This document shows positions 47,890 through 59,461 of a DNA stretch of 64,000 nt, in pieces; within the stretch, counting starts at the first letter, position 1; every line of letters starts with the position of its first letter. Under the pieces are notes generated by a model, which saw only the letters and a program-made list of their open reading frames with translations, was not told the origin of the DNA and made no database searches. The translations under genes and the position numbers were made by a program. Source of the DNA: Sialis fuliginosa (lineage: Eukaryota > Arthropoda > Insecta > Megaloptera > Sialidae); assembly GCA_961205875.1 (NCBI GenBank), contig OY540814.1, positions 27,472,151-27,536,150 of the forward strand, written 5' to 3'.

Positions 47890-48022
47890 CTGACTTGAGA
47901 ATATGTTTATGAAAAACATATTTTGACAGGTATATTTGAACGCGTAATACATACATGGGCGTTTTTTTGAATATTGTATCTAAGTGACGGATGAAGATAA
48001 ATATTCTTGAACAGTATTTGTG
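47890..48022 (-). other. Weak exon candidate on minus
   Basis: On minus, an acceptor (aacattttccag) is followed by 133 nt open in one frame and a good donor gtaaga at 47889. The peptide is rich in aromatic, Ile and Lys residues and is unrecognised, so chance in AT-rich DNA is likely. Confidence 0.2.
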
Positions 48023-48124
48023 CTGGAAAATGTTTTTGTATATTAAATCACATACAAAAAAAAAACACAAAAAAAGAACAATTCCTAACAAGGGAACCTT
48101 TTCAAGTGGCATATTCGTATCAAG

Positions 48125-48620
48125 TTTTAATTTTGTATATAGTTAGAGGGGGTCAGGTTTAATAAAAAAAAATATCTTAGCTACCATCAAACGGTTTAAG
48201 GGGGTGAAATACCCCTATTGAATTGTGCAAAAAAATAATATATTTCAAGTAGCTGAAAATTTTCATAATTTTTTTAGTCTTTCGAATGGCAACAGTCGAA
48301 ATTCGAAAAACCGTTAATATCTTTCTAAATTGTCCAATTTTAAACTATAGCCAATGCTGTTAACATTTTGATTGAGGATAAAAAATAAAAATACGGTTGA
48401 GTTCTACTGATTTAGGCCTATATTATGATACCCCACATGCCTTAGGTATAATGGTGCCCCCTTGATAATTTTGTGGGGCATATGAAATAATTGTTTTCAA
48501 CCCTTTGTGGTACCATTTTCGAGTGAGAAAAAATGGTTCGAGTTCTATAGATTCAGGCCTGATTTTTGATACCCCATATGCCCTGTGTATAATAGTGTGT
48601 CCTTGATAATTTTAAGTTTC
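48125..48620 (+). repeat. Internal direct duplication, about 149-bp spacing
   Basis: The block gagttcta..gatt.aggcct, gataccccacatgcc, ccttgataattttgtgg at about 48389-48470 recurs diverged at 48538-48615. An adjacent ggtttaagggggtgaaatac motif resembles generic transposon interior. Family unknown. Confidence 0.6.
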
Positions 48621-48995
48621 TAAAAATTTTATATTTTTGCTGCTGAAAAATAGATTTTTCGATAGGGTACGTAAATTGTGTTGTTAATAAAAATTAAAAT
48701 GTTAGAGTTATTGACACGGTGTTATATAATTCTTTTTTAAAACAAATGCAATATTGTAACTGAATTACATTTGTAAAATTGAACTAGATTATTGATGATA
48801 AAAATTCGTTTTAAATTCAAACCGCATAAAAGTAATCATGCACAGCCTGAATTTTTGGAAAAACAAAATGTTTCCCTGATAATATCAACCTCATATGCAT
48901 ATATATACATAATACATACATACATTATAGAAGTGGAGAAAAAATATCATAAATTAAAAATGATAATTGTATCTAATTTTTTTTTTATACAGGAA
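48621..48995. other. AT-rich spacer, no gene seen
   Basis: A 77-codon plus frame (48792-49025) enters repeat family C and is not credible. Confidence 0.3.
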
Positions 48996-48996
48996 T

Positions 48997-49513
48997 GTAT
49001 CTGCACCAGTCTTGGTCGCTTTTAGAACAAGTTATACTGTTATTGAAATTAATAGGCTACTTTTTATAATTCTCATGAACTCATGTTACTAATAAATCCA
49101 TTTAATTACCATTGTCTGCAAATATAGTTTTTTTATAGCCTTTTATTTTGTTTATGTTTTGGGCACCAGTAATGAATAGAGTAAAACCATTAATGGGCTC
49201 TACTTGTTAATGATTACAAAATGATAAGTACTACTACACAAAAATTATAAAATAAAGAATTGTAAAATTTGAAACAATATAAAGCAGATGCTATGATAAT
49301 ATAATAATTAATAAATATATTACATTAATAATTAGTTTAAATGTCCACCATTTTGACACTCATTGGTCGATTGTCATCATATTAAACTGTTTCACAGTTA
49401 AGTGTCTATAGATTATGATTCAGTAATGAACAATCAACAAATATTTATAATTTAGTACATTTAGTTAAACAAGAATCCAACACTGGGGTATGACCCAAGA
49501 ATGGTTCCAGTAC
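48997..49513 (+). repeat. Dispersed repeat family C, copy 2
   Basis: Starts gcaccagtcttggtcgcttt and ends near gacccaagaatggttccagt, an imperfect inverted pair. The interior is collinear with 965-1372 plus an AT-rich insertion at about 49245-49345. Confidence 0.7.
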
Positions 49514-50719
49514 CTTATATAACTAAAACATTTTTAGGTCGAATAGTAGAAGGGGCTGTTGTTAAAATTCTAGTTATCTTATATCTCTATGGAACTATTT
49601 ATTTTGAGAAACACAAAACGTAATTTATTTTGCAATACTTAAAGGTTACAAAAACAAAATGGTTTTACTGTAAATCGTAAATTTAATTGTAGCAGTTTCG
49701 AAAGTAAACATATTGAATAAAATATATATAAGTAGCCGTTTCAGAATCATAAAAACTAAATATGTATCAACAAAAGTGTTTTTACAATTCTCTATTATAT
49801 TATTCTATCTACAGCAAATATTGTTTAATATTATATAAATAATTTACAAGAGATTGGTTCCATTAAAATTCAAAGATAGTTTAATTAATTTAGTGGAATA
49901 ATACAGTGCTGCCATTTGTTATTTTTAGGGTTTCGTACCTCAAAATGGAAAAAACGGATCATTTTGTTGTCCGTCAAGACTATTTTTCTCAGAAATACCC
50001 AAAGGTATCATAGTCCTGTAAAAAATCAAGATTACTAACTATTGTCAATAATTAAGTTTTATATAACGGAACGGAACACTCAGGGCGCGAGTTTTACTAG
50101 CACTTTTTTCACGTAGAATTAGATCGTTAAGACAAAAATTTATTAAAATTACCCCCTCCTTTTTTTTCATAAAATTTTCTTTAAACAGCTTTACTTTTTG
50201 AAGTAAAAAATTAATTTACAATTTTTTTATATCTGTAATTAGGTAAAAAAAGTACATAAACAAATTAATCTTCATTGATTGGTATTTAAGAAGGGTAAAT
50301 TAATGATTAAATTTCAATTAAAAATAAAACATGTTTGCTATATTAGGAAAAAGTTTAATTAAAAAAGCAATTTGCTATAATCAATGTTTAATTAAGTTAT
50401 TAACATTTACAATTAGTATAATGCGATTTATAAAATATTTAGTAGATATAATTAATAACAACCAAATATAGAACGTTCTTTATCTTTTTTAGTACTCTAT
50501 TAATTATATAATGAAGATAACAGTTAAATACAAATATTTACACTTATTATAAAAATATGTATAAATATTAAACACGTAGAATTATTATTATCGTAATTAC
50601 AGGTAAATATTTTTCAAGTATTAGATACAATAAATCATTATGAAAATGTTTATATTTATATTTTGTATTTTTATATCTAACAATAAGTTATAAATTGGGG
50701 CATTTGAGTATTTTTAGTA
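49514..50719. other. AT-rich spacer with an insect repeat fragment
   Basis: About 49925-50040 (agggtttcgtacctcaaaat, tgttgtccgtcaagac) is a common insect dispersed repeat. The rest is AT-rich. An AG|GT junction occurs at 50602/50603 (attacag|gtaaat) but with a poor pyrimidine tract. Confidence 0.45.
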
Positions 50720-51218
50720 GGCATGATGCCTAATTTTTAAAAACTATTTTATGATGATTTTATTTCCAAAAAATGCTTATTTCTGCAGAAAATAAAGGTT
50801 TAATCACAAAAATTGACCCTTTTAAAACTAGTTTTGAATTTGACGCCAAAACGCTCGCAGGTGTCATGGCGCATTTTTGACGTCACGCCTATGTAAACAC
50901 TCCTTATCAACTATAATGAATCGCTAATGTTTCTCGGTTTTTTGTTTTGGTAACACAAAACTGAGCAAATTGATAATTTAAAACCACAAAATAATTTATA
51001 AACAGTGCAGATATTAATGAAACAAAAATTACGTTTACGTAACCGTGACGTCATCCACTCTGACTGGTGTTTTATCTAACATGGCGGATTGCTGTATTTT
51101 GCGTTTTTATTTTAACAAAAATCATATTAATCTCGCTTTTAATATAAAAATAAATACATTTTTTAGAATCTTTTTATCTTCTCTAATTTCAGTGATACTT
51201 TGTTACTGGCATCATGCC
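50720..51218. mobile_element. GGCATGATGCC MITE, family D copy 2 (complete)
   Basis: A 499-bp element bounded by ggcatgatgcc and ggcatcatgcc, with TA at 50718-50719 and 51219-51220. It is collinear with 6311-6735 and carries the right half missing there. No transposase. Confidence 0.8.
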
Positions 51219-51220
51219 TA

Positions 51221-51735
51221 TTGTATGTTTCTTTAAAAAAATGTAATTGATTTAATATATAATACATAAAACTAATAATATACATTTTTCCAACTAAATG
51301 AATTCTTTATAAAACTTTTGCGCTACTTTAAATTATTTCCGTTAAGATTTATAAAATGTATATACATATATAATCTGGTATTGCTTGAAGAAAATGATTT
51401 CCTAACAATTTCTTTGGAATGTTAGATTAGTGTTATTTTACTTCACTGAACAAATTTCATACAAAGTTCAAAAATATATACTCTTTGAAGTAAATTTTCA
51501 CAATAATGTACACAATCTCTAAAATCCTTTGTGCTAACTCAGGAACTACTAAAATCAAAACTTTTTATTGTACAACAGAATTGTTGAAACATAGAGTGGC
51601 ATACAGTGGAGTAGTCTGTTTGAAAATTCTGGAGGGTAATTTATTATTAATCCAGCAACGAGTGCAAGTATAGCCTCCCTTGAACTTTCTTATCGGCGCC
51701 TATGATCCAAGATAGATATTTTTGGGTGGAACAAA
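51221..51735. other. AT-rich spacer, no gene seen
   Basis: No repeat partner or coding signal. Confidence 0.35.
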
Positions 51736-51739
51736 AAAA

Positions 51740-52010
51740 GTTTCAAGTAAGATACTGGCACCAGTCTTGGACGCTTTAAGAGCAACGTATATTGATTTTT
51801 TTTGGGAATTGATGGACTGAATTGAATTTTTTTGTTTCGTCACACATTGCAGTGCACTTTTAGAAGAGTCCTGAAGATGTCCACTGCAATGTGTGACAAG
51901 ACATTGGCCGATAACACGACCAAACCGACGCGGCTTACACCCAGAAGCCAAGATCCATTTCAAGATCACCGCGGAAGCCTCAAGACTTGTAAAACAAATC
52001 ACCTTAATTT
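51740..52010 (-). repeat. Family C end joined to a family L copy
   Basis: ggcaccagtcttggacgctt at about 51759 is a family C terminus. The next 230 bp contains an inverted pair (cacacattgcagtgcacttt and ccactgcaatgtgtgac) and family L text (ccgacgcggcttacacccag). The 100-codon minus frame is repeat-derived. Confidence 0.6.
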
Positions 52011-53489
52011 TTTATTGGTTTATTTATATCGACTACGCCACTGGTAACCTAACCCAATGTTGACGGTTTAGTGCACTTTTTTATGATACTCAAAGGAAGA
52101 AGCATTTGAACTTACAAAAGCTCCGTAGACAAAATTAAGTGCAACTTCACGCTCTGATGTTTTTCTTAAAGATCAAATGCATAGCAAATTGGTGTAATAA
52201 CATAATGTCTTTATGCATTTACTTTTAAAATTGCTGAAACTTGGATGGAGTTTCAGTAAAAATATTTAAAAAAAACTTTGTTTTTTATTTTTTACTTGTT
52301 GCAACAACTTATTTTTTTTTTCGTAAATCAGTCGCAACAGCTTATTATTTTCGTATTTTCGTATGCCTGGTATTATAAAGAATTTGTTTCATACCAAAAT
52401 CTAACCAAAATCTTTCTACAGGGTGTTGAATCGTTATCAATTTGAAATAGGTTTTAAAGCAGTAGTAATATATATTTATAATAATGTAAAGCTGTTATTC
52501 ATTCTATATTTCTATAATTCTCCAAGTCTTATTAGACCAAAGTACACATTTTTTGTATCTAGCACTTTTTCTTTAAAGTTGATGGTTTCTGAGTAAAAAA
52601 TTCTTGAAAGTTCAAAATCTCGAATTATTTTGTTAGAAATCTCGAAAAAATTAAGTTGTTCAAAAAAAAGTTTCGTGTTTTTTTACGTAGAATAAAATTA
52701 CTAAATAAAACCTATAGGTTCTTATTTAAAAAAAATGATATTGACCTTCATGTGACCTTTAAAACGCCACCTAACAAAAATTCATCCAAGTACGTCTATG
52801 TCCCCCTCCAAACTGTGCAAGTTTTATCTGAACAAATTTTTGATAACATTTCACCATAAAAAGTTATCAGAGGTTGTACACTTAAAAATGCCAACATTTT
52901 AAAATAAATTTATTTAAAAGACAATTTTTTATCTGGCCGGAACTAGTCACTATGACTTCTGAATAATTAATAAAGATACATATGATATTTATTATTCAAA
53001 CAAACTTGCTCAAGCGTTCAACGAGCACTTAATGTATCATTCTAACAAATTATAATTAGACACATCAAGTCATTATAACTGCTGTTTGTACCCCTAACTA
53101 CCCCCCCTCCCGCCGCCCCCCCACCCCTACGAGCACAGACACTTTACATATATGTATGTTTGTAGACAAACGCGCTTTGACTTCTCGAAGCAATCCGTCA
53201 TCAACACATATATGATACCTTTCGCTTTAATTTAATGTTGTTAATTTACGTCAGACCCCTTTTGTTTATGTCACTGATTCTCCACATGCATCGCGTAATG
53301 TTACATACGTGTATTTTACATAAGTTGCAACTTCCCAATTGGCCATATTTAGATGTTATGTTAATTATTATGTGCATGTCAGAAGTTTGCAACTTTGGTG
53401 TAAGTGCATATATATTAGTACATAATATACAGGATGAGTCATATCAGGTAGAATCACAGAACATTAAAAATTTATGTGAGTAGAACAAA
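52011..53489. other. Low-copy spacer with C-rich tract, no gene supported
   Basis: A C-rich tract lies at about 53101-53127. tatacaggatgagtcat at about 53427 is a transposon-type end related to 33433. Short frames (52656-52859 and 53235-53483) are unrecognised. Confidence 0.35.
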
Positions 53490-53824
53490 CTATACCTTTT
53501 CGACTTCAAATTGAGACTAATCAATTTCAAATTGGGAATAATCAATTTCAAATTGAGACTAAACAATTTCATATTGGGAATAATCAATTTCAAATTGAGA
53601 CTAAACAATTTCATATTGGGAATAATCAATTTCAAATTGAGACTAAGCAATTTCAAATTGGGAATAATCAATTTCAAAGTGAAGTTGATTGTTCCCAATT
53701 TGAAAATGTTTAGTCTCAATTTGAAATTGATTATTCCCAATATGAAATTGTTTAGTCTCAATTTGAAATTGATTATTCCCAATTTGAAATTGATTAGTCT
53801 CAATTTGAAGTTGAAAAGGTATAG
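53490..53824. mobile_element. Minisatellite fold-back element
   Basis: ctatacctttt at 53490 and its complement at 53814-53824 bound a near-perfect inverted repeat. Each arm is made of alternating copies of tcaatttcaaattgggaata and caatttcaaattgagactaa. The centre is at about 53681. tagaaca occurs just outside the left (53481-53487) and at the right edge (53822-53828), a possible target duplication. Frames on both strands are translations of the repeat. Confidence 0.88.
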
Positions 53825-53839
53825 AACAGTTCATCGAAA

Positions 53840-54475
53840 AAAATATTTTGAGCAAAAAAGTAAGTCCGGAAACTCTTCGTTAAAGAGCTACAAACTCCCA
53901 AAGATTTTGTTTAAAATTAGTGTTTATTAATATCTGGAGAATCCATTGTAATACAGATGTGAAATTTGTATGTTAGGGGGAAGGGTGACATCCCAAAATA
54001 TTTATTTTTTCAAGATATCTCAAGAACGACATATTTTACGTGAAAATTTTATAGAATCTTTTTTGTAGAGCATTAAATTTTCTATAATATAGATCTACAA
54101 CGTTTGTTGTAAAAAATATATTAAAAATATGTATCTCAATTTGCTTTAAAAATCAATTTGCTAAAAAAATTGACGTTTTAAATATTATTTTGACGTTTTA
54201 AATGTAATTTTGACGTTTGCTTAAATTAAGATTTAGATTTAAATTGTCAAGAAATTAAAAATATACGAAAACATAATCAGGTGCGTTTTTAAGAAAACTT
54301 TCGAACTAATATTTTTTAGTAAAACTGTATAAAAATTAAAAGGTTAACCAATTCCAGGCAATTTATCTAAACACTATCGGTTTTTATTTAAATTGTTCAA
54401 TAATTAACTACCTTTGGTGAATTTAACACGAGGAAGCACTGTGCATTTACTTGGCAGATGTTTTTTCATATATCT
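53840..54475 (+). repeat. TE fragment plus family B copy
   Basis: About 53865-53955 (ccggaaactc, aattagtgtttattaatatc) matches the left arm of 33433-34431 near 33520-33610. From 53983 to about 54470 it is family B with an internal change (tgacgttttaaat repeated at about 54171-54210). Confidence 0.65.
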
Positions 54476-54914
54476 TCGCACGTTCGAAGGACGACTTTAA
54501 AAAAAAAAAAATTATTTCATAGAACAATAAACCATATAATATTTTTTTCTTAGAGAAATACTTTAAGTAAAATTCGCCATCAACTACTCTAAATTGACAT
54601 TACAAAAATGAATCATAGAAAATCGATAATCAGATTATTGAAAATGCGAAAAAAATACCTGCTGTCATTTTTCAGAAGTTATTGAAAAATATTCAGAATT
54701 GCAAATTCAGCTAAATTTACCGACAAAGCCCCATTGCAAACTATAGTTAATGTTATCAATCACGTTATTGGAAATCCAGCGTGCGGGGTATGGTGGAAGG
54801 GGTAAGTTCCGCAGGTGGGGGTCGCATTGTTTATTTAATTGTTGTATGTACACATTGTTGGCGAGTTTACGTGAATTTTACTACAATGCGACACGTGTTT
54901 GTAAGCCTTTGACG
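54476..54914. other. Spacer with a GC-richer patch
   Basis: gcggggtatggtggaaggggt and gtaagttccgcaggtggggg at about 54782-54820 stand out, and a donor-like gtaagt is present. The acceptor before it is poor, so no exon is called. Confidence 0.3.
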
Positions 54915-55471
54915 CAGTGGCGCCATCAAGAAAAATGTGAGGGCGAGAGATATTTATTTAATAATAATAATAAGTATTATTTAAATCAATTTTATTTTTT
55001 ATACAAGTTTTGAGGCTTCACAACCAAATTGACGCGGCTTACACCCAGAAGCCAAGATCCAATTTTCTTTGTTCCTTTTTATTTCTCATTTTGTTTCTCT
55101 TATAGTTATTCATTGTTTTTTTTTTTAACCCGAGTAAAAATTTCATAGCTTGAGATACTCCAGTAAGTTATGACAACGTCGCCATTGTTAGCCAAAAATT
55201 CATTAATGTATTATTTTTAGCAAGCGTAAAAAATAATTATAATTGAACATAATGTTATAATATAAATGATATTGATTGATAAAATGAGAAAATACTTGGC
55301 TACAACAATCAAAAATCGATTCAGGTTGTCAGAATTCTTAATATGAGCATTTCTACCCCATAGTACCGTCGGGGAAGACGTAGTTTTATATAAAAAAATA
55401 ATTTTGTGTGATTGAGGATACATATATCAGGGTAAGAGAATCCCAAGAGATTTTGGTAGTGACGCCACTGG
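54915..55471. mobile_element. Possible hAT-type element containing families L and G
   Basis: cagtggcgccatcaag at 54915 and the complement of cagtggcgtcactacc at about 55456-55471 could be its ends. The flanking 8-mers (ctttgacg and gcgaaact) do not match, so the pairing is doubtful. Inside are a family L fragment (about 55022-55065) and a family G copy (55148-55350). Confidence 0.4.
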
Positions 55472-55659
55472 CGAAACTGAGGTACAATCATTATATACCA
55501 CAACTCAATTTGGTACCGAATTATTGAATGTTATAAAGGATTTAATGAAGTAATCAAATGCTTCCATGTGGAATAACGGATTTGTGAAATATGCTGGAAA
55601 GGATATTTAATTAATGCAGGTAAATTCAAACAGAATATAGAAATAGATTTTAATTTGTA

Positions 55660-55832
55660 CTAGCGTGGAATTTGCATTTTTTATCTTACCTAATCGGCAT
55701 ACAAAGTAGACTATGTTCTTCCTCAGAATGCAAGCTATCACCCTGTCGGTTCAGAGGTTTAGGCGTGAAAATCTAACAAATAGATAGACAGATCTACTTT
55801 CGCATTTATAATATTAGTATGGATATGAAAAT
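55660..55832 (+). repeat. Family M repeat with ATAATATTAGTATGGAT end
   Basis: aaagtagactatgttcttcc, cggttcagaggtttag and ctttcgcatttataatatta match 60575-60732. It is an insect-wide repeat pattern, seen in Helitron-like and SINE-like elements; the class is not settled here. Confidence 0.65.
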
Positions 55833-55884
55833 TAGTATATAGCAAGGTATTTTCTGGCATTCGTTTAAGAATGTGTAGTAGATA

Positions 55885-56908
55885 CAGTTTGAGTCAAAAA
55901 TAATGTAAATCTATATGCAATGAACGATCGAAATCAAATTATGAATTATTAATCACGAGGCGTGAAATTTTTAATAAGGGAAGCATATTTTATCAATCCT
56001 CTCCCTCCTATTAACAAAAAAACTAGTTATGAAATACCTTAAATTCAAGCTTTTACTTTTTTAAATTCTTATATAAATATTTATATAGTGACTAAATGAT
56101 TCTACGTCTTATTTTCTTGTATTTTAGTCGATATTTGTATGACGAGTTGAAGTTCACTGCAGGAAATTTCACTAAAAAATTTAGAATTTTTTATTTAGTT
56201 AAAAGTATGTTTATTGTATAGAAAATGACGTGAAAAGTTGTTTGTTTCAAACCGCAGGTCTGTATCTCAAACCGTTCTCGAGATTTAGCCTCTCAAAGTT
56301 TTAGTTTTTTCAAATTTTTGGAGAAAAAAGGTCATAACTTTTGAACGCGTGGTCGGAATTGATTTTAGTTGACGGATTTGAAATCAGCATGTCAAAATCT
56401 ATATAATGACATATATAATACCTTAAAACTCGAAAAAAAAAATTTCGCGAAAAATCGAAAAAATTCAAAGGGGTATACCTTAAAAAAATGTCGATTTTTG
56501 GCCAAAATTTTTTTGTCGGATTTTAAAGTATTATACATGTCATTATATAGATTTTGACACGCTGATTTCAAATCCGTCAACTAAAGTCAATTCCGACCAC
56601 GCGTTCAAAAGTTATGGCCTTTTTTCTCCAAAAATTTGAAAAAACTAAAACTTTGAGAGGCTATATCTCGAGAACGGTTTGAGATACAGACCTGCGGTTT
56701 GAAACAAACAACTTTTCACGTCATTTTCTATACAATAAACATACTTTTAACGAAATCAAAAATTCTAAATTTTTTAGTGAAATTTCCTGCAGTGAACTTC
56801 AACTCGTCATACAAATATCGACTAAAACACAAGAAAATAAGACGTAGAATCATTTAGTCACTATATAAATACCGAAACGAAAAAAATATCGGTTCGAAAC
56901 CCTATATT
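55885..56908. mobile_element. Family A fold-back inside family I, second near-full copy
   Basis: Family I text (55885-55950) is interrupted at about 55953 by cgaggcgtgaaatttttaat, which is the complement of the right sub-terminal part of 11861-12956. The hairpin core follows (about 56100-56850), nearly identical to the first copy. After ctatataaata the right side changes abruptly to ccgaaacg...ggttcgaaaccct, so the right hAT end is replaced. Mirror 62-codon frames on both strands are hairpin shadows. Confidence 0.8.
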
Positions 56909-57439
56909 AATATATTTTTTTATGTAGTAATACCCACCCTTTCCTTATAAAAAATTAATCTCATTTAACCGAATCTGTATATCTTACCGTTTAGAAAATC
57001 CTCATACATTTCACGCTTCTCTTGGACATCCTGTATATCGTATTGATATCAGATAACTTTAAAACTGTTTAAAAGTAATCTAAACCTTGTATAAAACTTT
57101 TACTCTCGTGTCCTTCAAAAGTCGCACAACATCGCCGAGTCGAAGAATTTATAGGGATCAAATAAAAAAAATTACAAACTTTTAAATTCCTACGTAACTT
57201 TGTCAAACACAAATACCTCCCCCGTTGCTTTTGGGGTTTCAGTTTTGAATTTGATATTCACGATGTAAAAGAATTTCGGTTTCATCCAATAAACTTTGTT
57301 CATAAATTTTTTTATGTAGTAGGATAATTTGATTTAAATACATATATATTGATTCCAGTTAAGGGGCGTACATTAATTATGTATGAGAGACTAGAGGGGG
57401 GGGGGGGGTCATAGATTAAATATTGTATTGGGTTAACAA
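56909..57439. other. Spacer with poly-G, no gene seen
   Basis: A run of about 12 G residues lies at about 57396-57408. No frame or repeat partner is convincing. Confidence 0.35.
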
Positions 57440-57665
57440 ATATTTGCAAATTTTCAAACATTTTCAAACGGGGTATCAAACTTATAAGACAGTTCTTTTG
57501 GAATTTTTGACAGAAAGTTGCATGTAAATTTATTAATCTTGAGTAAAAACGGTAACCAACTTACTGCGCATCCAACTATCTGTTATAATAAATTTGATAC
57601 CCCGTTTGAAAGTGTTTGAAAGCTAGCGAATTTTATTAACCAGGTTGAAATATCGGACATTATTA
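57440..57665. mobile_element. Inverted-ended element, family P
   Basis: tttcaaacggggtatcaaa at about 57461 is mirrored by tttgataccccgtttgaaa at about 57593, and outer flanks cattttc/gaaagtg also mirror. Related to 29911-30226 and 10150-10270. Confidence 0.6.
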
Positions 57666-58515
57666 TACTATTAAAAAACATCTGCTAAGTTAATTATTGA
57701 TTTTTTTTTAATATGCGTCTAGTTTTTTCCCGCTATACGTTCGTCAAAAATGTCAGATTTAAATGTCAAAAAGCACGTGTATCCAAACAAACATCAGTTA
57801 GTGGATAGAATTTTAGGAGGCAAAATTCTGTATATTTTCGGAAGGGAATATTACAAAAAATATTATATTAAATTATATAAAAGTTTCACGTTTGAGATAT
57901 TTTAAAAAATAAATAAATGTATGGGACTTTCTACTAGTCAGACCCAACCAACCAACCAACCAAGTTATGCGTGTGACAAGGAACCACAGACAGAAATAAA
58001 AGTATTTGGCTTAACCTGAAACGGATAAGAACAAACGGAAATGATGCTTTTAGAAATACACATTTAAATAAGAAATAACATTGTTTATTTAAATTTATTT
58101 ATTTATTCTAACAAGAACTGAATTACTTTCTTTCAATATACATTTTGTTTACCTTAACTTCTTTGTAATGTGTATAATTGATCATCATTATAATAAAATG
58201 TAATTATTATTTTTGCGAGAGTTTCAATTAATGTTGAAAAACAATTGCGTAAGTCAACAACATGAACACGGTCGGCAGAGGGGGGGTATGGGGGGGGGGG
58301 ATGTGGAGGTACATAGTCTACAGGTTCCTGTCTCGAGGAAACGGGACATGATTTACACAATAATAACAACTCATCTGCATTACAAGCACTCAGAGCAAAT
58401 ATTTTGTATGCAATGTACTTGTACATTGGAAAATGTATGCAGATATGACTTGTTGATATGTTCCTTTTAGAAGCGAAAACCAATAGCAGACAGATGAGGA
58501 AATGAATGTTAGGTA
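57666..58515. other. AT-rich spacer with G tracts, no gene supported
   Basis: aaaaaacatctgc at 57676 is a possible family B end on minus with a decayed body. G tracts lie at about 58280-58300. The overlapping 109-codon minus and 85-codon plus frames pass through these tracts and show no domain. Confidence 0.35.
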
Positions 58516-58897
58516 CAGTCGCCTGCAGAACTCGTCTGGCGCCCTAAAGGCTAGAATCGCTTACAACAGATTCTAAATTTAAAGACAAACAATCTTTTTC
58601 TATCAAGTTTAATATATTTAAATACTAAAATTCGGTATATCAAATATTTATTGCCATAAAATTTACGTATACAATTTTCAATAGATTACATAATAATTTA
58701 ATTGCACAAATATATATGAGTACCTATTATAAACGAAGTGTAGTTCTTTATCTAGCAAACGAATTTCAAAATATTTGTCTTTGTTTGATACATAGAGAAA
58801 TAATTTAAATATTATAATAATCAAATGGGAGGAGCCTACCAAGTTTGTGATAAACGAAAATGAATACAAACTGCAAGACCATTAATGCAGGCGACTG
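58516..58897. mobile_element. CAGTCGC element, family O copy 1
   Basis: Ends cagtcgcctgcag and complement of cagtcgcctgcatta, TA on both sides (58514-58515 and 58898-58899), interior AT-rich. The Tc1/mariner-type assignment rests on TA and the ACAGTCG start. Same family inverted at 59462-59856. Confidence 0.8.
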
Positions 58898-59461
58898 TAC
58901 TTAGGGTAGGGTGGTGCAGGAGTGCGCACTTTCGCTGTTTCAGTCTATGGGACTAAATAAAAAGATTTTAGAGAGAAAGATAGGTACACCACTCAAAAGA
59001 GAAAAATTAAATACTTTTTAAGAAAAAAATAAAACCGACTCCAAAAACTGTTAAATTTAATTATTAGGTATACACTTTTCAGTATAGTTTTCTTACTAAA
59101 TTAACTAATATTCCAATACTTATAAATTCTTGATAACTTCATCTACTAATTATTATTAAACATTCCTGAACATACTTCCTTTGTAAGTATGAAACATTGA
59201 TTCAGTGTACTTTTAATTTGACTTCTATAATATATACTTTGTAAAGATAACAGCTGGGTTTTATGTTATAACAGTGTATGTACTTGTTGTAATAATACAT
59301 ACACTGTAGTTTTAATCACAAATTTTGCTTTTGAATACAGTACCTATGTGTTTATATTTGCCTAGAATCACAGAGTTTCGCAAACATTTATACTAGCAAT
59401 AACGCAGAGATATGATGTACCAACTGTGTTCCTTGTAGTGTACCAGGGTAGCTAATATGTA
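58898..59461. other. Segment between two inverted CAGTCGC elements
   Basis: ataaaaccgactccaaaaac at about 59029 is a common insect repeat tail, and a ggtggtgcaggagtgcgcac patch lies at 58911. No coding frame, so there is no evidence of cargo. Confidence 0.45.

Noticed and set aside
50602..50603. Second recursive splice site (attacag|gtaaat)
   Set aside because: The preceding sequence is not pyrimidine-rich and the donor is weak; expected by chance in 64 kb.
51700..52047. 100-codon minus and 71-codon plus frames
   Set aside because: They overlap each other within families C and L, which recur elsewhere without keeping the frames open.
53444..53930. Repeat-protein-like frames (119, 139 and 70 codons) on both strands
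   Set aside because: They are translations of the minisatellite fold-back at 53490-53824; all frames mirror the 20-bp units.
54782..54820. Micro-exon ending at gtaagttcc
   Set aside because: The donor is good, but the acceptor before it (ggaaatccag) lacks a pyrimidine tract and the segment is very short.
54915..55471. Confirmed hAT insertion
   Set aside because: The end motifs look right, but the 8-mers outside do not match, so it is listed only as a possible element.
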